Assembly (NCBI RefSeq): GCF_000142805.1
Contig: NC_013079.1
Span: 496,001 to 560,000, forward strand
DNA: 64,000 bases
Direction of reading: 5' to 3'
Origin: Lachancea thermotolerans CBS 6340
Taxonomy: Eukaryota > Ascomycota > Saccharomycetes > Saccharomycetales > Saccharomycetaceae
The position numbers and the translations under genes were made by a program. Shown here in pieces: positions 10,792-18,928 of the stretch. A model generated the notes under the pieces. The model saw nothing but the letters and a program-made list of their open reading frames with translations, was not told the origin of the DNA and made no database searches. Each line of letters opens with the position of its first letter. Position 1 is the stretch's first letter.

Positions 10792-12741
10792 CTAGATGTT
10801 CTCGACTTGCTCAACCTCAGCCTTGTCGTTCCACTCAGCGTTCTTGACCGCTAGGCGGTGATGACGGCCCAGAGGAGGTTGCCTGATAACGTTCTTTCTG
10901 CGCAGAACATACTCTTGGAAGTTGGGCCACAGTTCCAAGAACTGGTAGCTTATACGCTTTCTCAAGGGCACGTCAAACACTTCGTCCAGTTCTTCAAGAG
11001 TCAGCTGCTTGGTCTCGGGTAACAAGAAGTAAACCAAAAACCAGCCCACAATGTTCCAGCCAGCGTAGAAGCCGAAGGCACCCTGTGGGTGCAGCGCGTT
11101 TAACATACGGGGCCATGTCACGGATAGAATGAAATTGAATCCCCATAGAACGATAGTGAAGAAGGAAGCGCCGATGGCACGCACGTACAGAGGGAACACT
11201 TCACCAGCGACAACAAATGGGACGACACCGCAGCCAAAAGAGTAGATAGCCGAGAAGACGTAGATACCCATGGAGACGATGCCGACACGGGTCTGCTGGT
11301 CGGGGATCCAGAACGCAAAGCCCGTAACAAACAGGAACAGGGCCATGGCGGGGAAGGTGGACAGCAGCAAGAAACGGCGGCCGAAGCGGTCGATCATGAA
11401 AAACGCGGGGATAGCAAAGAAGAAGTTAATCAGACCAAAACCGAGGGAGCTGCACAGGGAGGAAATCTCGGAAAATCCAGACTGCAGAAAGATGGCGGAG
11501 GAGTAGTAGGCGATGATGTTGATGGCGCAGAACTGCTGCATGAAGGCGCAGATGAAGGCGGCCAGCATGGCGTTACGGTTACGCCTCACGGTGAAGAGCT
11601 CGCCCAGACGCTTGATGTAGGGCTTGTCCAGGGACTCCTCCTCCAGCAACAGCACGTGCTGGTAGAACAGGTCGCGGCAGGCCAGGAGGCGGTGGGGGCG
11701 GATCTGGACGGTCGATTCGTAAGCCTCACGGTAGCGGCCCTTGCCCATGAGCCAACGGGGGGACTCCGGGCAGTAGGGGATCTGGAACAGCACGAGGACT
11801 GCGGGAATCATGGCCGATGCCAGCATCAGTCTCCAATTCAGCCCGCCGTGCACGGCGCCGGAGCCCACCCTGTAGAAAATCAGACTGAAGACGTACCCCC
11901 ACATGATGCCGAAGGCGGTGAAGGCCTGCCAGTTCATGCAAATGATGCCGCGCAGCTTCTTGGTGGAGCACTCGGCGAGGTAGATGGACACGGTGGCGGA
12001 CTTGGGCCCGATGCCGAGCCCCAGCAGGAAACGCATGGCGAAGAGGTAGTGCCAGCCGCGGGTGCCCGTGGGGGCGAAGGCCTGGAGCAGGCACGTGACC
12101 GCGGAGATGACGCAGGTCCAGAAGATGACGCGCTTGCGGCCCAGCCAGTTGTTGAGGAAGTCGGTCATGAAGCACGACACGCCCGCGCAGCACAGGTACG
12201 GCGCGCCGTTGATCAGGCCCTTGAGCCAGTCGTTGCGCTGCGTCTCCTCGCCCAGCGACATCACCTTGGGGTAGAACAGCTGCGCGCCGTTGATCACGGT
12301 CTCGTCCATGCCCTGCACGGCCGCGCCCATGGCCGCCGCGCAGATGATCGCGATCAGCTTGGGCGGCATGTTGCGCAGCGGATGGTACTGCTCGTCGTAG
12401 CACGCGAGGCGCTCCTCCTCCGTGAGAAGTGACATGTGGTCGTAGTGCTCGGGCGACCGCGCCAGCACCGCGGCCCGCGCGAAGATGTCGTCCTCGTTGG
12501 GCAGCTCGTACTTGCGCGCGAACGCGCGGCCCATCTGCGCCACCTGCTCCTCGGAGTACTCCGCGAGCACGTTGTCGGGGATCGCGGCGTCGCCGAGCGC
12601 GCCGGCGCCGGTCGTGGCTTTCTCGGAGTCCGCGAACGACCCGGACTCCGCGTTTTTCTCGAGCAGTGGCGGCGCCACGTCGTGGTGCGACATCGCGCCC
12701 TTGTCGTCGCTCGACGAGATCGACGGAGGGCTTGCAGGCAT
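10792..12741 (-). CDS. Sugar porter family (MFS) transporter, substrate unknown
   Basis: A 649-aa membrane transporter of the sugar porter family. Signature motifs in order: NNWLGRKRVIFWT (loop 2-3), GLGIGPKSATVSIYLAE, PESPRWLMGKGR (end of the first half), QQFCAINIIAYYSSAIF (TM7 region), DRFGRRFLLL (loop 8-9) and PETKQLTLEELDEVF after TM12. A long cytoplasmic N-terminus of about 125 residues precedes TM1 with AAMGAAVQGMDETVINGAQ, a form seen in fungal inositol/quinate-like porters rather than in Hxt hexose carriers. Substrate cannot be assigned; inositol, a polyol or a sugar acid are possibilities. The conserved S. cerevisiae block (BNA4-BRN1-YBL095W) has no gene at this place. GC content rises along the gene: 26/60 at 10981-11040 in the 3' part, 38/60 at 12241-12300 in the 5' part. 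ATG 12741 is the first in frame. Confidence 0.8.
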   Translation of the reverse strand: MPASPPSISSSDDKGAMSHHDVAPPLLEKNAESGSFADSEKATTGAGALGDAAIPDNVLAEYSEEQVAQMGRAFARKYELPNEDDIFARAAVLARSPEHYDHMSLLTEEERLACYDEQYHPLRNMPPKLIAIICAAAMGAAVQGMDETVINGAQLFYPKVMSLGEETQRNDWLKGLINGAPYLCCAGVSCFMTDFLNNWLGRKRVIFWTCVISAVTCLLQAFAPTGTRGWHYLFAMRFLLGLGIGPKSATVSIYLAECSTKKLRGIICMNWQAFTAFGIMWGYVFSLIFYRVGSGAVHGGLNWRLMLASAMIPAVLVLFQIPYCPESPRWLMGKGRYREAYESTVQIRPHRLLACRDLFYQHVLLLEEESLDKPYIKRLGELFTVRRNRNAMLAAFICAFMQQFCAINIIAYYSSAIFLQSGFSEISSLCSSLGFGLINFFFAIPAFFMIDRFGRRFLLLSTFPAMALFLFVTGFAFWIPDQQTRVGIVSMGIYVFSAIYSFGCGVVPFVVAGEVFPLYVRAIGASFFTIVLWGFNFILSVTWPRMLNALHPQGAFGFYAGWNIVGWFLVYFLLPETKQLTLEELDEVFDVPLRKRISYQFLELWPNFQEYVLRRKNVIRQPPLGRHHRLAVKNAEWNDKAEVEQVENI

Positions 12742-13690
12742 GCTTGGCGGGGTTTTGGAGTCTTTGTCGAGTTGCGAGTGTTCTCTTTGGTCTTTTCTTG
12801 GCAGCTTGTCACTCGAACGTTGAGCTGCGGGTGTATCTAGCCACGGAGTAAAAGTCGGTGTTATTTTTCAACTTAGCCCAGTTGCTTTCACTGAACTTGA
12901 TAATTCTTGCTTAGATGTTGACCGACCCTAATTATTCCATTGAACCCTCGAACCCTGCGTCCTTTATATACTTACCGCTCCGTGCGCTGTGCGCTGAACA
13001 TGAATCCTCATACCACGTTCCGCCCGCACATCCCGTCCGCGCGTCCCTCCCCGTGCCCACCCGTACGTCCCCACATCATGCTTGTTCCTGCATTCTCGCG
13101 TGCCATCCAGGCTTGCTCGAGTGCGCGCGGGCTGCAAGCCCCGCGTGGAGCCCCTGCGGCCTAATGGGCCTGAGCAACTCTCGGAGACTAGCGCTGGGCG
13201 CGCACGACCGCAATAATTCTGGGGCAGAGGAGGAGGCCGCTCGGGGGTTCTAGATCTTGGCCGCGGCACGACGCCTTCTAGTCCGTTGCCCATGGTTACC
13301 ACGTCATTGCTACCCGCGACAAACAAAGCGGCCGCGTAGTCCTGCTTTCGGGCACGCGGGCGCGCGGGCGCGCGGGGCAAGTTGCAGCGACGCGCACGCT
13401 GGACGAAGCCGCCAGGTCCTGGCGGCGCCGGAGAGCTAGTACACAGCGAGAGACGCTAGCGGGCCTCGCTTTGGCCACATGCGCGCGGTTCGGGGCCCGA
13501 AGGTTGCGATGCGGTTATAGCGCTCGATAGCAAAGCGACGCGACAAGGGCGGCAGTGCCGTAGAACGAGGCGTGCGTGGCGTGATCGTGGGAGCACGCCG
13601 GTTGTGGTGGCGGCGCGGGGAGGTCTATACGAGGACAGCGCGCTGGGCGCGGAGATGTGCCTGCAGCAATGCAGCAACGGGGCTCCAGGA

Positions 13691-13709
13691 TTTTTTGCGT
13701 GGGGCGGGG
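13691..13709 (+). promoter_or_regulatory. Mig1-like site (T-run followed by GTGGGG/GCGGGG)
   Basis: A run TTTTTT is followed by GTGGGG (13699-13704) and GCGGGG (13704-13709), matching the AT-block plus SYGGGG form of glucose-repressor Mig1 sites. It lies about 950 bp upstream of the transporter start and 310 bp upstream of MRX3. The role is inferred from motif only. Confidence 0.3.
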
Positions 13710-13777
13710 TCGTGGGGGGTGAGGGGAGTGTGGGGTGACGCGTGAGGAGCGATGTGCGTGGGGAGTGACCTTCTTGT

Positions 13778-13943
13778 CACGTGATATGCGTGGGGAGTGA
13801 CATGCGTGGGAAGTGACATGCGTGGGAAGTGACATGCGTGGGAAGTGACAAGCAGGTCACGTGCCGACGTGTCGAGCGATCGGCGTCTGTAGCGATACAG
13901 GCACGTGATACCAAGCTGGAGTCACGTGGCTGGTAGTCACGTG
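13778..13943. promoter_or_regulatory. Cluster of five CACGTG E-boxes upstream of MRX3
   Basis: CACGTG occurs at 13778-13783, 13858-13863, 13902-13907, 13923-13928 and 13938-13943. Four lie in GTCACGTG or TCACGTG context, the form bound by Cbf1 (and, depending on flanks, Pho4). The nearest is 80 bp from the MRX3 start. Five in 166 bp is far above chance. The binding factor is inferred. Confidence 0.6.
13782..13850. repeat. 16-bp tandem repeat, about 4.3 copies
   Basis: Unit TGACATGCGTGGGAAG. Three perfect copies start at 13798, 13814 and 13830, preceded by one with two changes at 13782 and followed by a partial copy at 13846. A further degenerate copy lies at about 13750-13765. The array is bracketed by CACGTG sites. 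Confidence 0.9.
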
Positions 13944-14022
13944 GTGCCCGCGCCCCACCCCTTAGCTGCTCTTCTCGGCACTCCACAGAAACGCGTCCCA
14001 CCGCCCGCGCACACCGTCCCAC

Positions 14023-14763
14023 ATGTCTCGTCCCTTCCTCGCCCGCTACATCGCCGTGCCCGCCGCGGGCTTCGCGCTCGGCTTCGCGACCTTCCTGCGG
14101 GCCTGGCCCACGCCCCACGCCGGCGACGACGGCCCCGACAACGAAACGCTCCAGTCCGCCACGCTCAAGCGCCCCGCCGAGCAGCAGCGCCTCGACATCC
14201 TCGAGCACCTCCAGCAGCATCGCATCTACGCAGACCTCATCCGCCGCGACAACATCCAGCAGTGGTCGCAGAGCGAGAGGATCACGCGCCCGCACCGCGA
14301 CTACCACGTCGGCCAGGGCCTGCTGTACGGGCCCGGCAGCCTCGAGATCGACCCGCTGGTGCTGCACGACCCGGACGCGCAGGAGCTCGTCGTGTTCTAC
14401 CACCTGGGCCGCAACCTGGCCAACGAAAAGGGCGCCGTCCACAAGGGTGTCATCTCGCTGCTGCTGGACGAGGCCCTGTGCTACTGCGGCTTCCCGTCGC
14501 TACCCAGCAAGTCCGGCGTGACCGCGCGGCTCGACCTACAGTTCCACCAGGACGTCCCCACGGACTGCACCGTCGTGCTCAAGGCCCGCGTCCAGGAGGC
14601 CCGCGGCCGCAAGTGCATCATCACGGGCTCGCTCCACACGCTGCCCTCGCGGCCCTGGTACAGGCCCTTCGGCGGCGAGTCCTCGAAGACGCTGGCCACA
14701 GCCACCTGCGTGCTGGTCGAGCCCAAGTGGTTCAAGTACGTGAAGTGGCTCAACGCGATCTGA
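14023..14763 (+). CDS. MRX3: Mitochondrial hot-dog (thioesterase-fold) protein, YBL095W orthologue
   Basis: The 246-aa protein has an N-terminal hydrophobic segment (about residues 8-27, Arg-containing, likely mitochondrial targeting or anchor) and a C-terminal hot-dog domain of the PaaI/THEM thioesterase superfamily, from about residue 120: FYHLGRN, GAVHKGVISLLLDEALCYC, TARLDLQFHQDVP and TATCVLVEPKW. The segment AVHKGVISLLLDE corresponds to the family's H-G-G...LLDE active-site helix with one Gly replaced, so catalysis is uncertain. The position between BRN1/BNA4 and ROX3 matches YBL095W, described as associating with mitochondrial ribosome assemblies. Coding GC is extreme (46/60 at 14101-14160). 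The name rests on synteny plus the fold; the paralogue FMP10 is an alternative. Confidence 0.75.
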   Translation: MSRPFLARYIAVPAAGFALGFATFLRAWPTPHAGDDGPDNETLQSATLKRPAEQQRLDILEHLQQHRIYADLIRRDNIQQWSQSERITRPHRDYHVGQGLLYGPGSLEIDPLVLHDPDAQELVVFYHLGRNLANEKGAVHKGVISLLLDEALCYCGFPSLPSKSGVTARLDLQFHQDVPTDCTVVLKARVQEARGRKCIITGSLHTLPSRPWYRPFGGESSKTLATATCVLVEPKWFKYVKWLNAI

Positions 14764-14993
14764 GCCGAGCGGAGCTGTGCTCTGCTGTGCTGTGCTCTGC
14801 TCTCTCCGGCTCTGTCCCGTGACCAGTGATATGTAAATAATACTTGATTTCATTTCCCAGGTTTCCTCTACAAAAGTTTATCCAACTTCTCGTCAGCCAC
14901 ACCTGCCCCCACGACGCCGGCTAGTTGGACTGATTCTACCGCTGTACACTACCGACCGCTTGCGGCGCTTACATTTCAAAGTTGGCTTCAAAC

Positions 14994-16418
14994 ATGAGCG
15001 ACAGTTCTGGCGATGTCTACTGCTCTAAGGAGGAAACTAGCAAGGTCTTCCAGAGACTGGCTTCCAAGCAAGACAACAGGGTGTGCTTCGACTGCGGTAC
15101 CAAGAACCCCACGTGGACATCCGTGCCTTTCGGCGTGATGCTGTGCATCCAGTGCTCCGCGGTCCACCGTAACCTGGGCGTGCACATCACGTTCGTCAAG
15201 TCCTCCAACCTCGACAAGTGGACCGTCACCAACCTGCGCCGCTTCAAGGTCGGCGGCAACCACAAGGCCCGCGACTTCTTCATGAAGAACAACGGCAAGC
15301 AGTTCCTCGGCACCAACGTCGACGCCCGCATGAAGTACACCAGCTCCGTGGCCCGTAACTACAAGGCCCACCTCGACAAGCGCGTGGCCCAGGACGCCGA
15401 GCAGCACCCGGGCGAGATCGTGCTGTCTGCCGAGGACGACGCCGGCGACACCTCCTCGGCGTCCAACTCCGCGCCCTCGTCCAAGAACAACAGCGTGGAC
15501 GACTTCTTCTCCAGCTGGGAAAAGCCTGCCGCGGCCACTCCTTCGCCCAAGGTCCTCACTCCGTCCAGCACCGGCAACTCCAGAAATGGCTCCAAGACCT
15601 CGATCCTGTCGGGCAGCAGCTCCAGAAGAAGAACCACGGCCGCTCCCGCTGCCGGCGCCAAGAAGCACTCCATCCTGTCGTCCAGCCGCAAGACAACCCG
15701 GGTTTCGGCCCAGAAGTTGGGCAAGGGCGAGGCCTCGGACCTCTTTGACGACTTCGAGAAAGCCGCGAAGCAGGAGGAGGCCGAGCAGAAGGCCGCGCCC
15801 CTGGGCGCTGCCGCGGGCGCCACGCGCGCCGCTGCGAGCGAGAAAACGGTCTACAGCCAGCCCAAGCCTGTCAAGATGGGCTCCACATACGACGACCCCG
15901 AGATCTCCGAGTACAACGACGGCATCGCGTTCGACCAGGTGAAGGCGGGCTCTTCCGCCGCGACCGTCGAGTCCGTGCAGCCGCAGCTGGCCAAGCTGGG
16001 CTTCGGGATGACCATGAACGACGCCAACACGCTGGCCGCCAAGGCTAAGGAGGCCAAGCGCGCAGCCTCGGGCCCCAAGTACACCGGCCAGGTCGCCGCC
16101 CAGTTCGGCGGTCAGAAGGCCATCTCCTCGGACATGCTCTTCGGCAGAGGCTCGTACGACGAAGAGGCGTCCAAGGAAGCGAAGGACAAGCTCAAGACCA
16201 ACTTCAACAACGCGACCTCAATCTCCTCGTCGTCCTACTTCGGCGAGGAGGACGAGCAAGACGAGTTCGGCCGCCCCGCGGCGCGGTCGCAGACCGGCGG
16301 TGCCGGCTTCGTCGAGTTCAACAACGACGCGGACGACGACTTCCAGGTGCTGAGGGACGCGGTCGAGCAGGGCGCGCAGAAGCTGGGCAACTACCTGCGC
16401 GACTACCTGAGAAACTGA
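14994..16418 (+). CDS. GLO3: ARF GTPase-activating protein for COPI vesicles
   Basis: Stimulates GTP hydrolysis on Arf1 during Golgi-to-ER retrograde transport. The protein is 474 aa (S. cerevisiae 493). The ArfGAP zinc finger is CFDC-x16-CIQC at about residues 32-55, followed by VHRNLGVHITFVKSS with the conserved arginine. The middle is low-complexity Ser/Ala/Lys-rich. The C-terminal Glo3 motif shows as KLGFGMTMNDAN, AISSDMLFGRGSYDEE and SISSSSYFGEEDE. The start is the ATG at 14994; the frame extends four codons to a TTG. In S. cerevisiae GLO3 is YER122C, beside YER121W and SCS2, so its place between MRX3 and ROX3 is part of the interleaved ancestral order. Very GC-rich codons. Confidence 0.95.
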   Translation: MSDSSGDVYCSKEETSKVFQRLASKQDNRVCFDCGTKNPTWTSVPFGVMLCIQCSAVHRNLGVHITFVKSSNLDKWTVTNLRRFKVGGNHKARDFFMKNNGKQFLGTNVDARMKYTSSVARNYKAHLDKRVAQDAEQHPGEIVLSAEDDAGDTSSASNSAPSSKNNSVDDFFSSWEKPAAATPSPKVLTPSSTGNSRNGSKTSILSGSSSRRRTTAAPAAGAKKHSILSSSRKTTRVSAQKLGKGEASDLFDDFEKAAKQEEAEQKAAPLGAAAGATRAAASEKTVYSQPKPVKMGSTYDDPEISEYNDGIAFDQVKAGSSAATVESVQPQLAKLGFGMTMNDANTLAAKAKEAKRAASGPKYTGQVAAQFGGQKAISSDMLFGRGSYDEEASKEAKDKLKTNFNNATSISSSSYFGEEDEQDEFGRPAARSQTGGAGFVEFNNDADDDFQVLRDAVEQGAQKLGNYLRDYLRN

Positions 16419-16438
16419 GCTAGTGAAACAAGACGCGG

Positions 16439-16482
16439 CCACGGCCACGGCCACGGTCACGCCCGCGCGCGTGCGCGCGGGC
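16439..16482. repeat. GGCCAC hexamer repeats and GC palindrome (Z-DNA-prone)
   Basis: Between the convergent ends of GLO3 and ROX3. About three GGCCAC units (about 16437-16455) are followed by GCCCGCGCGC at 16461-16470, spacer GT, and the perfect inverse GCGCGCGGGC at 16473-16482. The alternating purine-pyrimidine core could adopt Z-DNA or a hairpin; as RNA it would be a strong stem near the GLO3 3' end. Confidence 0.7.
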
Positions 16483-16655
16483 ATCGCAAGGTCGAGAGAA
16501 AGTACTTACGTAACGCGACGTCGGCGCTGGCAGCTGCGCGATGCCGGCCAGCGTCCCGACAGGGCCCGCGCGCCCCCCGCCGCCATCCACAACCAAACAA
16601 TAGAACGTAATTATTAAAATCAAAAAATATAGCTATTAAGTCTCCCATCCGTGCT

Positions 16656-17267
16656 CTACTCCAGCCGCCTGCGCTTCATGTCGTCCTGCAGGTCGCTGTT
16701 CGGCGTCGCCATCGAGCTGCCGCTGGACTTGTTCTTGCGCTTGCGGCTCTTGAGCGTGTTGCCGCTGCCGTCCAGGTCGAACGCCAGGTCTTCGGCCTGG
16801 AACCCGTTGGCCTGAAACTCCGCCGGGTAGCTGCGCTCAAACTGCGACAGCACCGTCTGGCAGATCTCCCAGTCCATGTTGTGCCCGTCGAACAGCCCCG
16901 CGTCGCGCTCCGCCATCAGCTGCCGCCACTGCTCCGCCGTCATCTCCGGCGTGCGCCGCACCTGCGCCATCATGTCCGCGTTGTTCTGGAACAGCATGTG
17001 CGAGATGTCCCCGCCCTTGCCGTTCTCGCGCGTCGGGATCACCGAGAACTTGGCCGACAGGTCGCTGATCTGGTTTTTGTACGACTTCCGCAGCTTCACC
17101 GCCTTGCTCCCGTCTGGGTTCGTGCGCGCCACCTGCCGCGACAGGTCCTGGAGCCCGTACACCGATATCAGGTCTTCCAGCGGGTTGGGCTCCTGCGCCT
17201 GGTACACGGTCGCGGGGTCTACGTAGTAGTAGTAAGCGGGCGAGATGTGGTCGTCTACCGTCGTCAT
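16656..17267 (-). CDS. ROX3: Mediator head subunit Med19
   Basis: RNA polymerase II Mediator subunit, nuclear. The protein is 203 aa (S. cerevisiae 220). Conserved pieces in order: [14 protein letters not shown] near the start, [20 protein letters not shown], the Med19 core [17 protein letters not shown] and [44 protein letters not shown], and the basic C-terminus [14 protein letters not shown]...DMKRRRLE that is almost identical to yeast. The start is the ATG at 17267; the open frame continues 29 codons upstream but that part matches nothing. Orientation and the RPL32 neighbour equal YBL093C-YBL092W. GC-rich codons as in the neighbouring genes. Confidence 0.96.
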   Translation of the reverse strand: MTTVDDHISPAYYYYVDPATVYQAQEPNPLEDLISVYGLQDLSRQVARTNPDGSKAVKLRKSYKNQISDLSAKFSVIPTRENGKGGDISHMLFQNNADMMAQVRRTPEMTAEQWRQLMAERDAGLFDGHNMDWEICQTVLSQFERSYPAEFQANGFQAEDLAFDLDGSGNTLKSRKRKNKSSGSSMATPNSDLQDDMKRRRLE

Positions 17268-17636
17268 TCTGCGCGCTTCTTGCTGTTTGTACTTTGCTTG
17301 CTGGCCTTGGTCCTGTGTTTCGCTTTCGTTTTTATACCCGACCTTGCTGCGCAAACCACGGCCCCAATTTTACTAATGCAACGCTTTTGGGTCCTGCCTG
17401 CCTTCAACACTAGTGAGTCTTTGGAGAAGGCCAACAGAATTGGAGTCAACAATCGCTCGCTTGAGAGACGAGGCGCTGCCAGCACGACCAGACGCGTGAA
17501 TATCAAACGGTGGCCTTATTCCTTCGCCTTCTTGTCGCGCCCAGGAACGACCGCGCTCTGTAGGACCCGTAGCCCGTATACGCACTGGCATGTGCGAGCG
17601 GGCTGCGAGAGAAGCACAGAGAACAATACGTAAGAT

Positions 17637-17684
17637 CACGTGGTCAGGACGGGGACGCCGGACGTGTGACTGCTCTGTCACGTG
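17637..17684. promoter_or_regulatory. Two CACGTG E-boxes between ROX3 and RPL32
   Basis: CACGTG at 17637-17642 (context ATCACGTG) and 17679-17684 (context GTCACGTG), both Cbf1-type RTCACGTG. They lie about 430 bp upstream of the presumed RPL32 5' splice site and 370 bp from ROX3. Confidence 0.4.
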
Positions 17685-17698
17685 GTGTGAGTGGCCTT

Positions 17699-17711
17699 GG
17701 TGTGTGGGCGT
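17699..17711 (-). promoter_or_regulatory. Possible Rap1 site for RPL32
   Basis: On the minus strand the sequence reads ACGCCCACACACC, one mismatch from the RMACCCANNCAYY Rap1 consensus typical of ribosomal protein genes. Weak, motif-only evidence. Confidence 0.25.
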
Positions 17712-18110
17712 GGGTGTGGGTTTCTGGTGCTCGCTTTTTTCCGGAGTGCTGAAACTTTTTGGGGGTTTGAGAGGGTCTTTTTTTGCGTGGGTCGCGGCGG
17801 AGGAGGAGGAGACGGCGCGACGCGGCGCGCGAGCCGGGCGCAGTGTGTTCGTGGGCGGGCTGCTCGCGGGTCCCAGGCAGGCGTCCGGCATGGTGCTAGG
17901 CTGGGAGCCCCTGGCGGTGCGGGCGCGCCGGCGGGGGCTGTAGGCAGAGCGGTAGGCGCACGCACTCGCGCGCGCCCGTCTGGCTCCCGCTCCTGCACAC
18001 AGACCGTGTCCGGGCAGCGCCCGGACAGAGATTGGAAAAACATTTGACGCTTGCACAGGGAATCGTAGACGTCTCAACGTTAGAACTGGTCCAGTAAAGT
18101 AACAGGAAAG

Positions 18111-18316
18111 GTATGTGGGAACAGACACGTTGAAAGAACCGGGAAGCGCCAGAGGATCGCACAGCAGCACGTTGAAGCGGAGACAAGACATGGCCTAGCG
18201 CAATTTGGGCAGTGGCCCAGGACACAGAACACAATGATGGATGTGTATGCCATCTCCACGGCGCAGCGCCCCCCGGGTTCGCCCAGCACGCACGACAGCA
18301 ATACTAACGCCAGCAG
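18111..18316 (+). other. RPL32: Intron in the RPL32 5' leader
   Basis: Consensus 5' splice site GTATGT at 18111-18116, branch site TACTAAC at 18302-18308 and acceptor CAG at 18314-18316, giving a 206-bp intron that ends directly before the ATG. The short sequence upstream of the donor has no ATG in reach, so the intron lies in the untranslated leader. Confidence 0.8.
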
Positions 18317-18712
18317 ATGGCTGCTTCTCTACCACACCCTAAGATTGTGAAGAAACACACAAAGAAGTTCAAGCGTCATCACTCTGACCGCTACAAGAGA
18401 GTCTCTGAGAACTGGAGAAAGCAGAAGGGTATCGACTCCGTTGTCAGAAGAAGATTCAGAGGCAACATCCCAGAGCCAACCATCGGTTATGGTTCCAACA
18501 AGAAGACCAGATTCATGGCTCCTTCCGGCCACAAGACTTTCTTGGTCGCCAACGTCAAGGACTTGGAGATGTTGATGATGCACACCAGAACCTACGCTGC
18601 TGAGATCGCCCACAACGTCTCTTCCAAGAACAGAGTCACTCTTCTAGCCAGAGCCAAGGCTTTGGGCGTCAAGGTCACCAACCCTAACGGTCGTTTGGGT
18701 TTGCAAGCCTAA
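18317..18712 (+). CDS. RPL32: 60S ribosomal protein eL32
   Basis: Structural protein of the cytosolic large subunit. The protein is 131 aa (S. cerevisiae 130): [55 protein letters not shown] and [17 protein letters not shown] are near-identical to yeast. The codon set is the narrow highly expressed one, and the GC content drops back from the flanking GC-rich genes. The start ATG immediately follows an intron acceptor. Same position and strand as YBL092W. Confidence 0.98.
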   Translation: MAASLPHPKIVKKHTKKFKRHHSDRYKRVSENWRKQKGIDSVVRRRFRGNIPEPTIGYGSNKKTRFMAPSGHKTFLVANVKDLEMLMMHTRTYAAEIAHNVSSKNRVTLLARAKALGVKVTNPNGRLGLQA

Positions 18713-18928
18713 GCGCTTACAAGTGTTAAAAATCGAACTACACCACCGTCTAGCGGCTTTTTAATACGTTGTATATTTTAAACCATCAGTTTTGACATCT
18801 AAAGCGCCACGGCGGCCCGCGCGCAGAGTACGTGAAGAAAAGATTGTTCTATACAATAAAAAGGCTGTCTGCCATAGTCCTCGAAAGAGCGGCGCGCCTC
18901 ATAGATCGCGCAGCCGCCGTCCTCGCAC

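Larger units (their letters stand above)
12742..14022. other. GC-rich divergent intergenic region (transporter/MRX3)
   Basis: A 1.28-kb divergent promoter region. It has many long open frames on both strands, but these are by-products of high GC; none has a recognisable product and they overlap one another. It holds a TATA-like TTATATAC near 12964, GC-rich short repeats at 13353-13377, G-rich motifs, a 16-bp tandem repeat and a cluster of E-boxes, listed separately. Confidence 0.6.
17268..18316. other. Divergent ROX3/RPL32 intergenic region with RPL32 leader intron
   Basis: A 1.05-kb region. The left part is the ROX3 promoter; the right part holds the RPL32 promoter, a non-coding first exon and an intron (18111-18316). 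Two E-boxes and a Rap1-like site are visible. Long open frames across 17373-18191 arise from GC-rich sequence and have no recognisable product. Confidence 0.6.

Noticed and set aside
11656-12432. 258-codon plus-strand frame antisense to the transporter
   Set aside because: Composition (Ala/Gly/His/Arg) is that of a reverse reading of GC-rich coding DNA, and the transporter motifs are clear.
12915-13835. Many 60-140 codon frames on both strands in the GC-rich gap
   Set aside because: GC-rich DNA has few stops; the frames overlap each other, are low in complexity and match no family.
13858-13943. Centromere (CDEI-like GTCACGTG)
   Set aside because: No adjacent AT-rich CDEII and no TTCCGAA-type CDEIII; the surroundings are GC-rich. 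The same was true of the sites at 1926, 22678 and 39138.
13905-14822. 305-codon frame overlapping MRX3 in another phase
   Set aside because: Arg/Pro/Ala-rich shadow; the MRX3 frame has the hot-dog motifs.
17373-18191. 272-codon minus-strand frame between ROX3 and RPL32
   Set aside because: Arg/Pro/Ser-rich composition from GC-rich sequence, overlaps promoter motifs and the RPL32 leader; no recognisable domain.
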